Assembly (NCBI GenBank): GCA_965228165.1
Contig: CBDDHB010000003.1
Location: 310,001-374,000, forward strand
Length of the DNA stretch: 64,000 nucleotides
Source: Oleispirillum sp965228165
Lineage (GTDB): Bacteria; Pseudomonadota; Alphaproteobacteria; Rhodospirillales; Rhodospirillaceae
Direction: 5' to 3'
Under the pieces are notes generated by a model, which saw only the letters and a list, made by a program, of their open reading frames with translations, made no database searches and was not told the origin of the DNA. Position numbers and translations under genes: made by a program. Below are positions 24,600 to 33,835 of this stretch, piece after piece (the first letter of the stretch is position 1; the number at the start of each line of letters is the position of its first letter).

Positions 24600-26807
24600 T
24601 CACGCGGGGGCGACGAAGCCCGCCATCACATTTTTCAGACCCGCCTTGTCGAAGGCGATTTCCAGCTTGTTGCCGTCCACCGCCCGCACCTCGCCATAGC
24701 CGAACTTGTCGTGGAACACCCGCTGGCCGCGCGCATAGGCGCCTTCCTTCGCGGGCGGACGCTCGAACCGCGTCGCGGCGACGAAGGCGGGCGGGGTGCG
24801 GTTCTGCGGCGCGGCCGCGCCGACGCCGGGGTCCGATCCCCTTGCGATGTGGTCCTCGGGCAGGTCGTCGATGAAGCGGCTGGGCATGTTGTTCTGCCAC
24901 TGGCCATAGATGCGGCGCGCCGCCGCGAAGGTGACCACCACGCCCTTGCGGGCGCGGGTCAGGCCGACGTGGGCGAGGCGGCGTTCCTCCTCCAGCCCCT
25001 TGGCTCCGGTTTCGTCCAGCGCCCGCTGGTTGGGGAACACTCCGTCCTCCCACCCCGGCAGGAAGACGTGGTCGAATTCCAGGCCCTTCGCGGCGTGCAG
25101 GGTCATCAGCGACAGGCGGTCGGTTTCGTCGCCCGCCTGGTTTTCCATCACCAGACTGACGTATTCCAGGAACTCGCCCAGATCGGCGAACTCGTCCAGG
25201 GCGGCGATCAGTTCCTTCAGGTTTTCCACCCGCCCCGGCGCGTCGGGGGATTTGCCCTGCCGCCACATGTCGAGGTAGCCGGAGGCCTCCAGCACCTCGG
25301 AGAGCAAGGTGCGCGGGTCCGCGCCCTCGGCCAGGGCGCGCCAGCCATCGACCTCGGCGAGGAAGCGTTCCAGCGCGCCGCGCGCCCGCGTAGGCAGGGC
25401 GTTGCGCGCGATCATGTCTTCCGCCGCGCGGGTCATCGGGGTTCCGGCGGCGCGCGCCGCGACCCGCACCTGATCCACCGCGGCGTCGCCGATGCCGCGA
25501 CGCGGCAGGTTGACGATGCGTTCGAAGGCCAGATCGTCGGCGGGCTGGCGGATGAGGCGCAGATAGGCCACCGCGTCGCGGATTTCCTGACGTTCATAGA
25601 ATCGCGGACCGCCGACGACGCGATAGGGCACGCCCTGGGTCATCAGCCGTTCCTCAAAGGCGCGGGTCTGGTATCCGGCGCGCACCAGGACGGCGATCTC
25701 GGCCAGCGGCACCTTGCGGCGGTGCAGGGTTTCCGCCTCCTCGACGACGAGGCGGGCCTCGTCGTCGCCGGTCCAGACGCCCTGCACCCGGACCTTTTCC
25801 CCCCACTCGCCCGAGGCGGGACGCAGGGTCTTGCCCAGGCGGTCGGCGTTGCGCGCGATCAGGGCGGAGGCGGCGGCCAGGATATGCCCGGTGGAGCGGT
25901 AGTTGGTCTCCAGCCGGATCACCCGCGCGCCGGGGAAATCGTGGGTGAAGCGCAGGATGTTGCCGACCTCGGCGCCGCGCCAGGAATAGATCGACTGGTC
26001 GTCGTCGCCGACGCAGCACAGATTGCGGTGCCCCATCGCCAGAGCCTTCAACCACAGCCCCTGGGCGACGTTGGTGTCCTGGTATTCGTCCACCAGGATA
26101 TAGCGGAAGCGGCGCTGATAGCGCGCCAGAACCTCGGGGGCTTCGCGGAACAGGTCCAGGCACTTCAGCAACAGGTCGCCGAAGTCGCAGGCCGACAGGC
26201 GGGCGAGTTCGGCCTGATAGGAGCGATAGACCGCGACGGCGCGACCGCCCGCGTACTCCGCGCCCGGGTCCGCGCCGACCTGATCGGGGCCGACGCCCCG
26301 GTCCTTCCAGCGCTGGATGACGGAAGACAGCGCCTGCGGCGGCCAGCGCTTAGGATCGAGGTCCATGCCGACGGCGATCTGCTTGATCAGGCGCAACTGG
26401 TCGTCGGCGTCGAGGATGGTGAAATCGCGGGGCAGGCCGATGCGTTCGCCGTCGCGGCGCAGCATCCGCGCCCCCAGGGAATGGAAGGTGCCGAGCGCCA
26501 CCGAGGCGGCGTCGGGCCCGACGATGTCGGTCACCCGTTCGCGCATCTCGCGCGCCGCGCGGTTGGTGAAGGTCACCGCCAGACACTGCCAGGGCTGGGC
26601 GAAGCCGCCCGCCAGCAGATAGGCCAGCCGGGTGGTGAGGACGCGGGTCTTGCCGGTGCCCGCGCCGGAGAGCACCAGAACCGCTCCCTCGGTGGCGCGC
26701 ACCGCCTCGGCCTGTTCGGGGTTGAGCCCGGCCAGCAATTCCTCCGGCGTGGGGCCGGACGGCGGCGCGAAGTCGGCCCCGTCTTCCAGGGCGAAGGGAT
26801 CGTTCAT
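24600..26807 (-). CDS. uvrD: UvrD/PcrA-type superfamily I DNA helicase
   Basis: 3'-5' DNA helicase (735 aa) for excision and mismatch repair or replication restart. ATG at 26807 is preferred: an AGGAAAG ribosome binding site precedes it, and residues upstream show no family similarity. Motifs: LNPEQAEAV (Q motif), SGAGTGKTRVL (Walker A), LVDEYQDTN (Walker B), VGDDDQSIYSWRGA (III), NYRSTGHIL (IV), MTLHAAKGLEFDHVFLPGWEDGVFP (V) and LAHVGLTRARK (VI). A C-terminal Tudor-like VFHDKFGYGEVRAVDG matches the RNA polymerase-contacting tail of PcrA/UvrD. Whether to call it uvrD or pcrA cannot be settled from sequence alone. Confidence 0.94.
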   Translation of the reverse strand: MNDPFALEDGADFAPPSGPTPEELLAGLNPEQAEAVRATEGAVLVLSGAGTGKTRVLTTRLAYLLAGGFAQPWQCLAVTFTNRAAREMRERVTDIVGPDAASVALGTFHSLGARMLRRDGERIGLPRDFTILDADDQLRLIKQIAVGMDLDPKRWPPQALSSVIQRWKDRGVGPDQVGADPGAEYAGGRAVAVYRSYQAELARLSACDFGDLLLKCLDLFREAPEVLARYQRRFRYILVDEYQDTNVAQGLWLKALAMGHRNLCCVGDDDQSIYSWRGAEVGNILRFTHDFPGARVIRLETNYRSTGHILAAASALIARNADRLGKTLRPASGEWGEKVRVQGVWTGDDEARLVVEEAETLHRRKVPLAEIAVLVRAGYQTRAFEERLMTQGVPYRVVGGPRFYERQEIRDAVAYLRLIRQPADDLAFERIVNLPRRGIGDAAVDQVRVAARAAGTPMTRAAEDMIARNALPTRARGALERFLAEVDGWRALAEGADPRTLLSEVLEASGYLDMWRQGKSPDAPGRVENLKELIAALDEFADLGEFLEYVSLVMENQAGDETDRLSLMTLHAAKGLEFDHVFLPGWEDGVFPNQRALDETGAKGLEEERRLAHVGLTRARKGVVVTFAAARRIYGQWQNNMPSRFIDDLPEDHIARGSDPGVGAAAPQNRTPPAFVAATRFERPPAKEGAYARGQRVFHDKFGYGEVRAVDGNKLEIAFDKAGLKNVMAGFVAPA

Positions 26808-26871
26808 CGGTTTTCTTTCCTGCGGCAAGGCGCCTGTTGTGCCCAATCCGGAAGCGGCTGGCAAGACCGCA

Positions 26872-28223
26872 TCACCGTTCCCTCAAGGCCGCGAGCAGGG
26901 CGCGGTTGGCGACGGCCAGCGCATCGACGCGGTCGATCACCCCGACCAAACGGTCCGCGCCGTCGGCGCCGGGTTCCATCACCGCCAGACGGTCGTGGCC
27001 GGTTTCCGCCATGCGCGGCAGCACCGCCCCCATCACCACCACGGCAAGGCGATAGTCGGCGGTCAGCTCGAAAACGATCAGGGCGGTGGAAATCGGCGCG
27101 CCCAGAACCGCCGAACTGACCGCCGCCGCGCCGACCAGGGCATAGGCGGCGGGGCCGGAAGAAAATCCGGGGAACAGCGCATACGCGGCGGAGCCGAAGA
27201 CCGCGCCGAACAACGCCCCCAGGATCAGCGAGGGCGAGAACACCCCGCCGTGGAAGCCCAGCCCCAGGCACAGCACGGTCGCGGCGAACTTGGCGGCGAG
27301 CAGCAGCAACACCGCGTACCAGGCGAAATCGCCGCGCAGGGCGATGTCCATCGCCTCATAGCCGACGCCCAGAACCCGGGGCTCGACCCAGGCGATCAGG
27401 CCAACCGCCAGACCGGCCAGCGCCGGACGCGCGAAGGCCGGACCCGGCAGGATCGCCGCGATCCGTTGGGAACGGATCAGCGCGCTCATGAACAGCACCG
27501 CCAGGACGCCGCACCCCACCCCCAGCACGGCGAAGGCGGGAATCTCGGCGAACGAGCGCAACACGAACGGCGGCACCGCGAACGCGGGAAAGTCACCGTA
27601 CCATCAGCGCGACACCACGGTGGCCGAGGCGGAGGCCATCACCACCGGGGCCAGGGCGCGCAGGCCGTAGTGGCCGACCACCACCTCGTGCACGAACAAC
27701 GCGCCCGCGATCGGCGCGTTGAACGAGGCGGCGACCGCCGCCGCCGCGCCGCAGCCGAGAAGGGTGCGCGCCTGCGACGGGGTCAGGCGCAGCGCCCGCG
27801 CCGCCCAGGCGCCGAAAGACGCCCCCAAATGCACCGCCGGACCCTCGCGCCCCACCGACGCGCCGCAACCGATCGACAGCGCGGTCAGGAAGGCGGCGAC
27901 CAAGCCGCCCCGCACCGGCATCCGCCCGGCGCGCAGATCGGCGGCGGCGATCACGTCGGCGACCCCCAGGGGGCGGCGTTCCGGCATCGCGACATGGGCG
28001 ATCAGGCCGACCGCCAGACCGGCAGCGCCGCCAGAGCCGGGGTAATGACGTCTTCCGCCGTGCCGAGAGCCAGGGACTGCAACAGGGCGATCGCCTCGCG
28101 CCAGCCGACCACCGCGCCGCCCACCGCCAATCCGGCGACCACCCCGGCGAACCCGCCGAGCAGCGGGCCGCGCCGCCCTCCCCGCCGCAGCGCCGAAAGG
28201 AGTTCCCCGGCCCGGCGGATCAT
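26872..28223 (-). pseudogene. ClC chloride channel/transporter, doubly disrupted
   Basis: Would be a ClC-family Cl-/H+ antiporter or channel. The 5' end (MIRRAGELLSALRRGGRRG...) starts in an ATGA overlap with the GGDEF gene and ends out of frame near 28005-28025, where a non-triplet deletion of part of the second helix is likely. The frame resumes as AGLAVGLIAHVAMPERRPL, with the gating motif GREGPAVHLGAS. At 27604-27606 an in-frame TGA interrupts VVSR-stop-WYGDFPAF, after which the normal sequence continues with GFHGGVFSPSLILGA to the end. Two independent lesions argue for a real pseudogene. The TGA sits where homologues carry an ordinary residue, and no recoding signal is evident. Confidence 0.85.
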
Positions 28224-29248
28224 GGGGCGGACACCGCGCGGTTGCGCCCCCCCGCCTTGGCGGCGTGCAGGGCTTCCCCGGCGCGGCGTATCAGTTCGGC
28301 GGGGGGTTCGCCGGGCCGCCATTCGGCGATGCCCAAGGACATCGTCACCTGCCCCAGGGTGGTCTGGGTGCGGCGGTTGACGACGCTGCGCGCCGCGATC
28401 CCGGCGCGGATGCTTTCGGCGGAGCGTTCCGCCTGTTCCGCCCGGGTGTCGGGCAGAATCACCGCGAAGGTCTGGTCGGTATAGCGCGACACCGTATCCT
28501 GGCCCTTGACGTTCTCGGTGATCGAACGGCCGATCAGGCGCAGCACCTGATCCCCCACCCGTTCGCCGAAACTGCCGAGGAAATTCTGGAAGTTGTCGAT
28601 GTCCATGACGATCACCGACAGGGGATGGCGGTCGTGTTCGGCAAGCAGCACCGATTCCTTCAAGGCGATCTCGAACACCCGGCGGCTGGCCAGCCCGGTC
28701 ACCGCGTCGGTGCGGCCCTCGCGGCGCAGCGCCTCCAGGTGTTCGCGCACCTGTTCGATCTCGCGCGAGGACTGCGCCAGGTTTTCCTCCAGCGAGCGGT
28801 TGAAATCGACGAAACGCCGGGTTTCCTCCGCCGCCTTGGTCAGCACCAGGGCCAGTTCCTCGGGCTCGGCGTCGGTGTCGCGCAGGCTGTCCGACACCGC
28901 CTCGATGGCGCGACCGTAGCCGCTGGCCCCACGGTGCGCCGCGCCGACGTACTCCATGGCGCGCAACACGCTGATGCGGACGTTCTCGCTGGCCGCTTCC
29001 CACGCCGGATCGGCGTCCGGCTCGGCGAGAAAACGGGCGTACAGGCTGGCGCAGCGCGCCTCGGTGAAGGGGTGCCCGGCCTCGATCGCCGCATCGATGG
29101 CGCGGCTCAAATCGGGCATGCTGCCCGCGCAATGGACGTACCACAGGGCGTAGTTGCGCGGATGCGGCACCACGCCGTGCGCGGCCATCGCGTCGGCGGC
29201 GCGGCGCGCCGCCGCCAGGGCCCGGTCCGGAGTCTCGGTGAAGTCCAT
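28220..29248 (-). CDS. GGDEF-family protein with degenerate active site
   Basis: 342-aa cytoplasmic protein with an alphaproteobacterial N-terminal helical domain (ALAAARRAADAMAAHGVVPHPRNYALWYVHCAG) and a C-terminal GGDEF domain. The domain keeps DAVTGLASRRVFE and VMDIDNFQNFLGSFGERVGDQVL, but the signature reads RYTDQTF where RYGGDEF is expected (codons at 28466-28486), and the upstream I-site RxxD reads KGQD. Diguanylate cyclase activity is therefore not expected; it could bind GTP or a partner instead. ATG at 29248 is chosen for the GAAGGA ribosome binding site just upstream; a 24-residue longer form is possible. Its stop overlaps the broken ClC gene. Confidence 0.85.
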   Translation of the reverse strand: MDFTETPDRALAAARRAADAMAAHGVVPHPRNYALWYVHCAGSMPDLSRAIDAAIEAGHPFTEARCASLYARFLAEPDADPAWEAASENVRISVLRAMEYVGAAHRGASGYGRAIEAVSDSLRDTDAEPEELALVLTKAAEETRRFVDFNRSLEENLAQSSREIEQVREHLEALRREGRTDAVTGLASRRVFEIALKESVLLAEHDRHPLSVIVMDIDNFQNFLGSFGERVGDQVLRLIGRSITENVKGQDTVSRYTDQTFAVILPDTRAEQAERSAESIRAGIAARSVVNRRTQTTLGQVTMSLGIAEWRPGEPPAELIRRAGEALHAAKAGGRNRAVSAP

Positions 29249-29339
29249 CGCATCCTTCGATTCGTCCCCGCGTCCACCCGTCGGGAGTCCCATGGTGAAG
29301 CCAGACGCGGACGAGGACAAGCCCCGAATGCCCCCCGGA

Positions 29340-32300
29340 TCACACCCCGAAGTACTTCGCCTGCGGATGATGCGCGACGATCGCCGAGGTCGATTGCTCC
29401 GGTTCCAGCTGGAATTCCTCGGACAGGGACAAACCGATGCGGTCCGCCCCCAGAAGCGCCAGGATTTGCGCCTGATCCTCGAGATTCGGACAGGCCGGAT
29501 AGCCGAACGAATAGCGCGACCCGCGATAGCCCTGATTCAGCATCGTCTCGATGTCGCGGTCGTCCTCCGCCGCGAACCCCAGCTCGGCGCGAATCCGCTT
29601 GTGGGTGTGCTCGGCCAGGGCCTCGGCCATCTCCACCGACGCGCCGTGCAGGTACAGATAGTCCTGATACTTGTCGGCGGCGAACCACTGGCGCGCCACC
29701 TCGGAGGCGCGCCGCCCCATGGTCACCGCCTGAAGGCCGATGACGTCGCGTTCGCCGCTGGCGACGTCGCGGAAGAAGTCGGCGATGCACAGGCCGCCAT
29801 CCCCGCTTTGGCGCGGGAAGGAAAAACGCGCCACTTCCCGCGCGCCGTCCGCCGGATCGAACAGCACCACCGCGTCGCCTTCCGACGCGCAGGGCCAATA
29901 GCCGTAGACCGCGCGCGGCTCCAGAATCGCTTCCGCCTCGCAGCGGGCGACCAGATCGTGGAAGATCGGGCGGATGTCCTTCGCCGCGAAGGCCTTCCAT
30001 TCCTCCAGGCCGCGCCCCTGCTTCTTGTAGCCCCACTGGAACTGATAGAGCATCCGCTCGTTGACGAAGGGAATCAGCGCCTTCAGCGGCACCGCCTCGA
30101 TCACCCGCGCCCCCCAGAACGGCGGCGTCGGCACCGGCGCGTCCTTCGCCAGTTCGGCGCGGCGCAAACGCAATTCCGCCAGATCCAGCGGCCGCTCCGC
30201 CGGGCGCATCGCCCGCCCCAGTTCGCGCCGGGCGTTCGACGGGCGACCCCGGCGCTTGTCCTGCTGCGCCGCGAGGAAGGCGTCGAAGCTTCCCTCCGCC
30301 ACCTTGCCCATCAGGTCCAGACCGTCGAAGGCGTCCCGCGCATAGGCGACGCGCCCGCAGGTGGCGTAGGCGTCGACGCAATCTTCCTCGACGAATTTCC
30401 GGGTCAGCGCCGCGCCGCCCAGGATCACCGGAATCTTGAGGCCGCGCCGCGCCATTTCCGCCAGATTGTCGCGCATGATCACCGTGGACTTGACCAGCAG
30501 GCCGGAGAGGCCGATGACGTCGGCTTGGTGTTCCTCCGCCGCCTTCAGGATGTCCTCGATCGGCTGCTTGATCCCCAGGTTGACCACCTTGTAGCCGTTG
30601 TTGGACAGGATGATGTCCACCAGATTTTTGCCGATGTCGTGGACGTCGCCCTTCACCGTGGCCAGGACCATCACCCCCTTGTGCGCCCCTTGCGCCTTTT
30701 CCATGAAGGGCTCCAAGAAGGCGACGGCGGCCTTCATCGTCTCCGCCGATTGCAGGACGAAGGGCAGCTGCATCTTGCCCGAGCCGAACAGCTCGCCCAC
30801 CGTCTTCATCCCGTCGAGGAGCAGGGTGTTGATGATCTCGAGAGGCGCATGGGTCTGCATCGCGGTCTTCAGGTCTTCGTCCAGGCCGACGCGGTTGCCA
30901 TCGACGATGCGGCGCTTCAGGCGTTCCTCGACGGTGGCGGGTTCGGGCCGCGCCAGGGTTTCGGCGTCCTCCTTGTTCTCGAACAGGGCGATGAAGGTTT
31001 GCAGCGGGTCGTAACCCTCCGTACCGCGCGCCAGGATCAGGTCCTCCGCCGCCTTGGCCTCGGCCTCCGGGATGGCGTGCAGCGGCATGATCTTGGACAC
31101 ATGCAGGATCGCCCCGGTCATTCCCGCCCGCGTCGCGTGGTCCAGGAACACCGAATTCAAGACATGGCGGGCGGCGGGCTTCAGCCCGAAGGAGACGTTG
31201 GACAGCCCCAGCACGATCTGGCAGTCCGGCATCTCGGCGCGGATCCGGCGGATCGCCTCCAGGGTTTCCAGCGCCAGACGGCGGTCGTCCGGATTGCCGG
31301 TGCAGATGGTGAAGGTCAGGGGATCGAACATCAGATCCGATGGCGGCAGGCCATGCTGGACGCAGGCGAAGTCGTAAAGCCGCTTGGCGATGGCCAGCTT
31401 TCCGTCCGCGTCCTTGGCCATGCCGGTCTCGTCGATGGTGAGAGCCACCACCGCCGCGCCGTATTTCCGCGCCAGGGCGAGGCGCTCGGCGGCCTCGGCC
31501 TCGCCGTCCTCGAAGTTGATCGAATTGATGATCGCCTTGCCGCCATAGAGTTTCAGCGCCGCCTCGATGACGCGGGTGTCGGTGGAATCGATCACCAGCG
31601 GCGCATCGACCGAGCCGCGCAGGCGGGTCACCACCTCCGTCATGTCGGCGATCTCCGGCCTGCCGACGAAGGCGGTGCAGACGTCGAGGGCGTGCGAGCC
31701 TTCGCGCATCTGTTCGCGCGCCATGCCGACGATGCCGTCCCAGTTCTCGGCGTCCTGGAAGTCGCGGAATTTCTTCGATCCGTTGGCGTTGCAGCGTTCG
31801 CCGATGGAGAACACCGCGTTCTCCTGGCGCAGCGCCACCTGACCGTAGAGCGAGGCGACGGCGGGCACCCAATGCACGGAGCGCTTCACCGGCAGGGGAC
31901 GGGCCTTCGCGCCGCCCAAACGGCGCAGCATGGCGTCCACCGCCCGGGTATGCTCGGGCCGGGTGCCGCAGCAGCCGCCGACCATGTTCACTCCGTCCTC
32001 GATGACGAAGCGCTGGTGCCAGAAGGCCAGCTCCGCCGGGGTCAGCGGATAATGGGTCTTGCCGTCCAGCAGTTCGAGCAGACCGGCGTTGGGCTGCACC
32101 GAGATCAGGCCCGGCCAGTTTTCCGACAGCCACCGGACGTGCTTCGCCATTTCCGCCGGACCGGTGGCGCAGTTCAGCCCCATCGACTGCACCCCCAGGG
32201 CGTGGATCGCGGCGGTGGCGGCGGCGATGTCGGCGCCGACCAACAGGGTGCCGGTGGTTTCCACCGTCACCTGCACCAGGATCGGCAGCGCCTTTCCGGC

Positions 32301-32834
32301 GGCGGCGTTGGCCGCCTTGGCGCCGTTGACCGCCGCCTTGATCTGCAAGGGGTCCTGGCAGGTCTCGATGAGGAAGGCGTCCGCCCCTCCGGCGAGCAAC
32401 CCGGCGCACTGCACCGTGTAGGCTTCCTCCAGCGCGTCGTAGGAAACGTGCCCCAGGCTGGGCAGCTTGGTCCCCGGTCCGATCGACCCCATGACGAAGC
32501 GGACGCGGTCGTCGGCGAAGCCTTCCGCCGCCTCGCGGGCGATTTCCGCGGCGCGCTTGTTGATCTCGAAGGCGCGGTCGGCGAGATCGAATTCCGCCAG
32601 GGTGATCGGCGAACCGCCGAAGGTGTCGGTCTCGACGCAATCCGCCCCCGCCGCGAAATACTGGGCGTGGATGTCGCGGACGACGTCGGGACGGGCGAGC
32701 ACCAGGGCCTCGGTGCAGTTCTCCCGCCCCAGGAAATCGTCTTCCACGGAAAGGTCGAGAACCTGCACCAGGCTTCCCATGCCGCCGTCGCACAGCAGCA
32801 CCCGTTCGGACAGAGCAGTCAGAAAATCACGCAT
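29340..32834 (-). CDS. metH: Cobalamin-dependent methionine synthase MetH
   Basis: Transfers the methyl group of 5-methyl-THF to homocysteine (1164 aa). All four modules are visible: homocysteine domain (LLCDGGMGS, zinc cysteines in GLNCATGP and GGCCGTRPEH), pterin-binding domain (FSIGERCNANGSKKF, LTIDETGMAKD), B12 cap and binding domain (DVHDIGKNLVDIILSNNGY with the cobalt-ligand His), and the C-terminal reactivation domain (RYSFGYPACPNLED, the AdoMet-binding segment). ATG at 32834 gives the standard N-terminus; the longer open frame upstream runs through metF. It lies downstream of metF, and its cofactor need implies B12 synthesis or uptake elsewhere. Confidence 0.97.
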   Translation of the reverse strand: MRDFLTALSERVLLCDGGMGSLVQVLDLSVEDDFLGRENCTEALVLARPDVVRDIHAQYFAAGADCVETDTFGGSPITLAEFDLADRAFEINKRAAEIAREAAEGFADDRVRFVMGSIGPGTKLPSLGHVSYDALEEAYTVQCAGLLAGGADAFLIETCQDPLQIKAAVNGAKAANAAAGKALPILVQVTVETTGTLLVGADIAAATAAIHALGVQSMGLNCATGPAEMAKHVRWLSENWPGLISVQPNAGLLELLDGKTHYPLTPAELAFWHQRFVIEDGVNMVGGCCGTRPEHTRAVDAMLRRLGGAKARPLPVKRSVHWVPAVASLYGQVALRQENAVFSIGERCNANGSKKFRDFQDAENWDGIVGMAREQMREGSHALDVCTAFVGRPEIADMTEVVTRLRGSVDAPLVIDSTDTRVIEAALKLYGGKAIINSINFEDGEAEAAERLALARKYGAAVVALTIDETGMAKDADGKLAIAKRLYDFACVQHGLPPSDLMFDPLTFTICTGNPDDRRLALETLEAIRRIRAEMPDCQIVLGLSNVSFGLKPAARHVLNSVFLDHATRAGMTGAILHVSKIMPLHAIPEAEAKAAEDLILARGTEGYDPLQTFIALFENKEDAETLARPEPATVEERLKRRIVDGNRVGLDEDLKTAMQTHAPLEIINTLLLDGMKTVGELFGSGKMQLPFVLQSAETMKAAVAFLEPFMEKAQGAHKGVMVLATVKGDVHDIGKNLVDIILSNNGYKVVNLGIKQPIEDILKAAEEHQADVIGLSGLLVKSTVIMRDNLAEMARRGLKIPVILGGAALTRKFVEEDCVDAYATCGRVAYARDAFDGLDLMGKVAEGSFDAFLAAQQDKRRGRPSNARRELGRAMRPAERPLDLAELRLRRAELAKDAPVPTPPFWGARVIEAVPLKALIPFVNERMLYQFQWGYKKQGRGLEEWKAFAAKDIRPIFHDLVARCEAEAILEPRAVYGYWPCASEGDAVVLFDPADGAREVARFSFPRQSGDGGLCIADFFRDVASGERDVIGLQAVTMGRRASEVARQWFAADKYQDYLYLHGASVEMAEALAEHTHKRIRAELGFAAEDDRDIETMLNQGYRGSRYSFGYPACPNLEDQAQILALLGADRIGLSLSEEFQLEPEQSTSAIVAHHPQAKYFGV

Positions 32835-32874
32835 CGGCCTACCTTCGTCAGTGTTCGAGCAAACCGCCGGGCCG

Positions 32875-32896
32875 CCCCGCCTCTTGCCGGGCGGGG
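32875..32896 (-). promoter_or_regulatory. Hairpin between metF and metH
   Basis: CCCCGCC (32875-32881) pairs with GGCGGGG (32890-32896) in the 80-base gap of the metF-metH operon. There is no U-tract, so it may tune expression or mRNA stability between the two genes and does not look like a full terminator. Confidence 0.35.
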
Positions 32897-32914
32897 TCGG
32901 AGCGACGGGAAACC

Positions 32915-33835
32915 TCAGGCGCGCGGGCGAACCCCCAGCAAATGGCAAATGGCGAAGGCCAGATCGGCGCGGTTCAGGGTATAGAAATGGAAATCGCCGA
33001 TGCCGTCGTCGGCCAGCGCCCGCACCTGTTCGTAGGCGAGGGTGGCGGCGACCAGACGGCGGGTTTCGGGATCGTCGTCCAGGCCGTCGAAGGCGCGGTG
33101 CATCCAGGCGGGGACGGTGGCGCCGCAGGCGGCGGAGAACTTCACCACCTGGGCGAAGTTGGTCACCGGCAGGATTCCCGGCACCACCGGGATGAAGATG
33201 CCGGCCGCCGCGATGTCGTCGCGGAAGCGGCGGAACAGATCGACGTCGAAGAAATACTGGCTGATCGCCCGGGTCGCCCCGGCGTCGATCTTGCGCTTCA
33301 GGTTGTCGATGTCGGCGGCGCGCGACGGCGACTGCGGGTGTCCCTCGGGATAGGCGGCGACGGAGACCTCGAAATCGGCGATGCGCTTCAGCCCCGCCAC
33401 CAGATCCGAGGCATAGGCATAGCCGCCGGGATGGGGCACGTAGACCCCCTGCCCGTCCGGCGGATCGCCGCGCAGGGCGACGACGTGGCGGATGCCCGCG
33501 TCCCAATAGGCGCGGGCGACGGCATCGATTTCGTCCCTGGTCGCGGCGACGCAGGTCAGATGGGCGGCGGGCTTCATCGCGGTTTCCCGGGCGATGCGGA
33601 CCACCGTGTCATGGGTGCGTTCGCGGGTCGATCCGCCCGCGCCATAGGTGACGGAGACGAAGCTGGGGGCAAGAGGCTCCAGGCGTTTCACCGCCTCCCA
33701 CAGGGATTCGGCCATCTTTTCGGTCTTCGGCGGAAAGAACTCGAACGAGACGCGCACCGGGCGCGACGCCGCGTCGGCGATCGGCGGGCGGCGTCCGGCG
33801 GTCGCGTCGCCGACTTCGGTTGGATTTCCGTTCAT
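32915..33835 (-). CDS. metF: 5,10-methylenetetrahydrofolate reductase MetF
   Basis: FAD-dependent TIM-barrel enzyme (306 aa) supplying 5-methyl-THF to MetH. Motifs: VSFEFFPPKTEKM near the start (catalytic Glu), FVSVTYGAGGSTRERT, AHLTCVAAT, VALRGDPP, AAYPEGHPQS and AISQYFFD, all typical of MetF. The N-terminal ~27 residues (MNGNPTEVGDATAGRRPP...) are a variable leader. ATG at 33835 overlaps the stop of the regulator-methyltransferase gene by four bases, so the three genes form one operon. Confidence 0.96.
   Translation of the reverse strand: MNGNPTEVGDATAGRRPPIADAASRPVRVSFEFFPPKTEKMAESLWEAVKRLEPLAPSFVSVTYGAGGSTRERTHDTVVRIARETAMKPAAHLTCVAATRDEIDAVARAYWDAGIRHVVALRGDPPDGQGVYVPHPGGYAYASDLVAGLKRIADFEVSVAAYPEGHPQSPSRAADIDNLKRKIDAGATRAISQYFFDVDLFRRFRDDIAAAGIFIPVVPGILPVTNFAQVVKFSAACGATVPAWMHRAFDGLDDDPETRRLVAATLAYEQVRALADDGIGDFHFYTLNRADLAFAICHLLGVRPRA

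Noticed and set aside
23244..27119. A 1291-codon plus-strand open frame over prmA and the helicase
   Set aside because: It is antisense to two clear genes, has no recognisable domain, and begins in repeats.
27604..27606. TGA in the ClC gene as selenocysteine or programmed read-through
   Set aside because: Homologues have no cysteine at this position, there is no obvious SECIS-like hairpin right after it, and the gene has a second lesion.
32835..32914. SAM or cobalamin riboswitch ahead of metH
   Set aside because: The gap is only 80 bases, shows a single hairpin and lacks the conserved boxes of either class.
29154..32984. A 1276-codon plus-strand frame opposite metH
   Set aside because: It is antisense to an unmistakable MetH; composition is that of a reverse-complement shadow.
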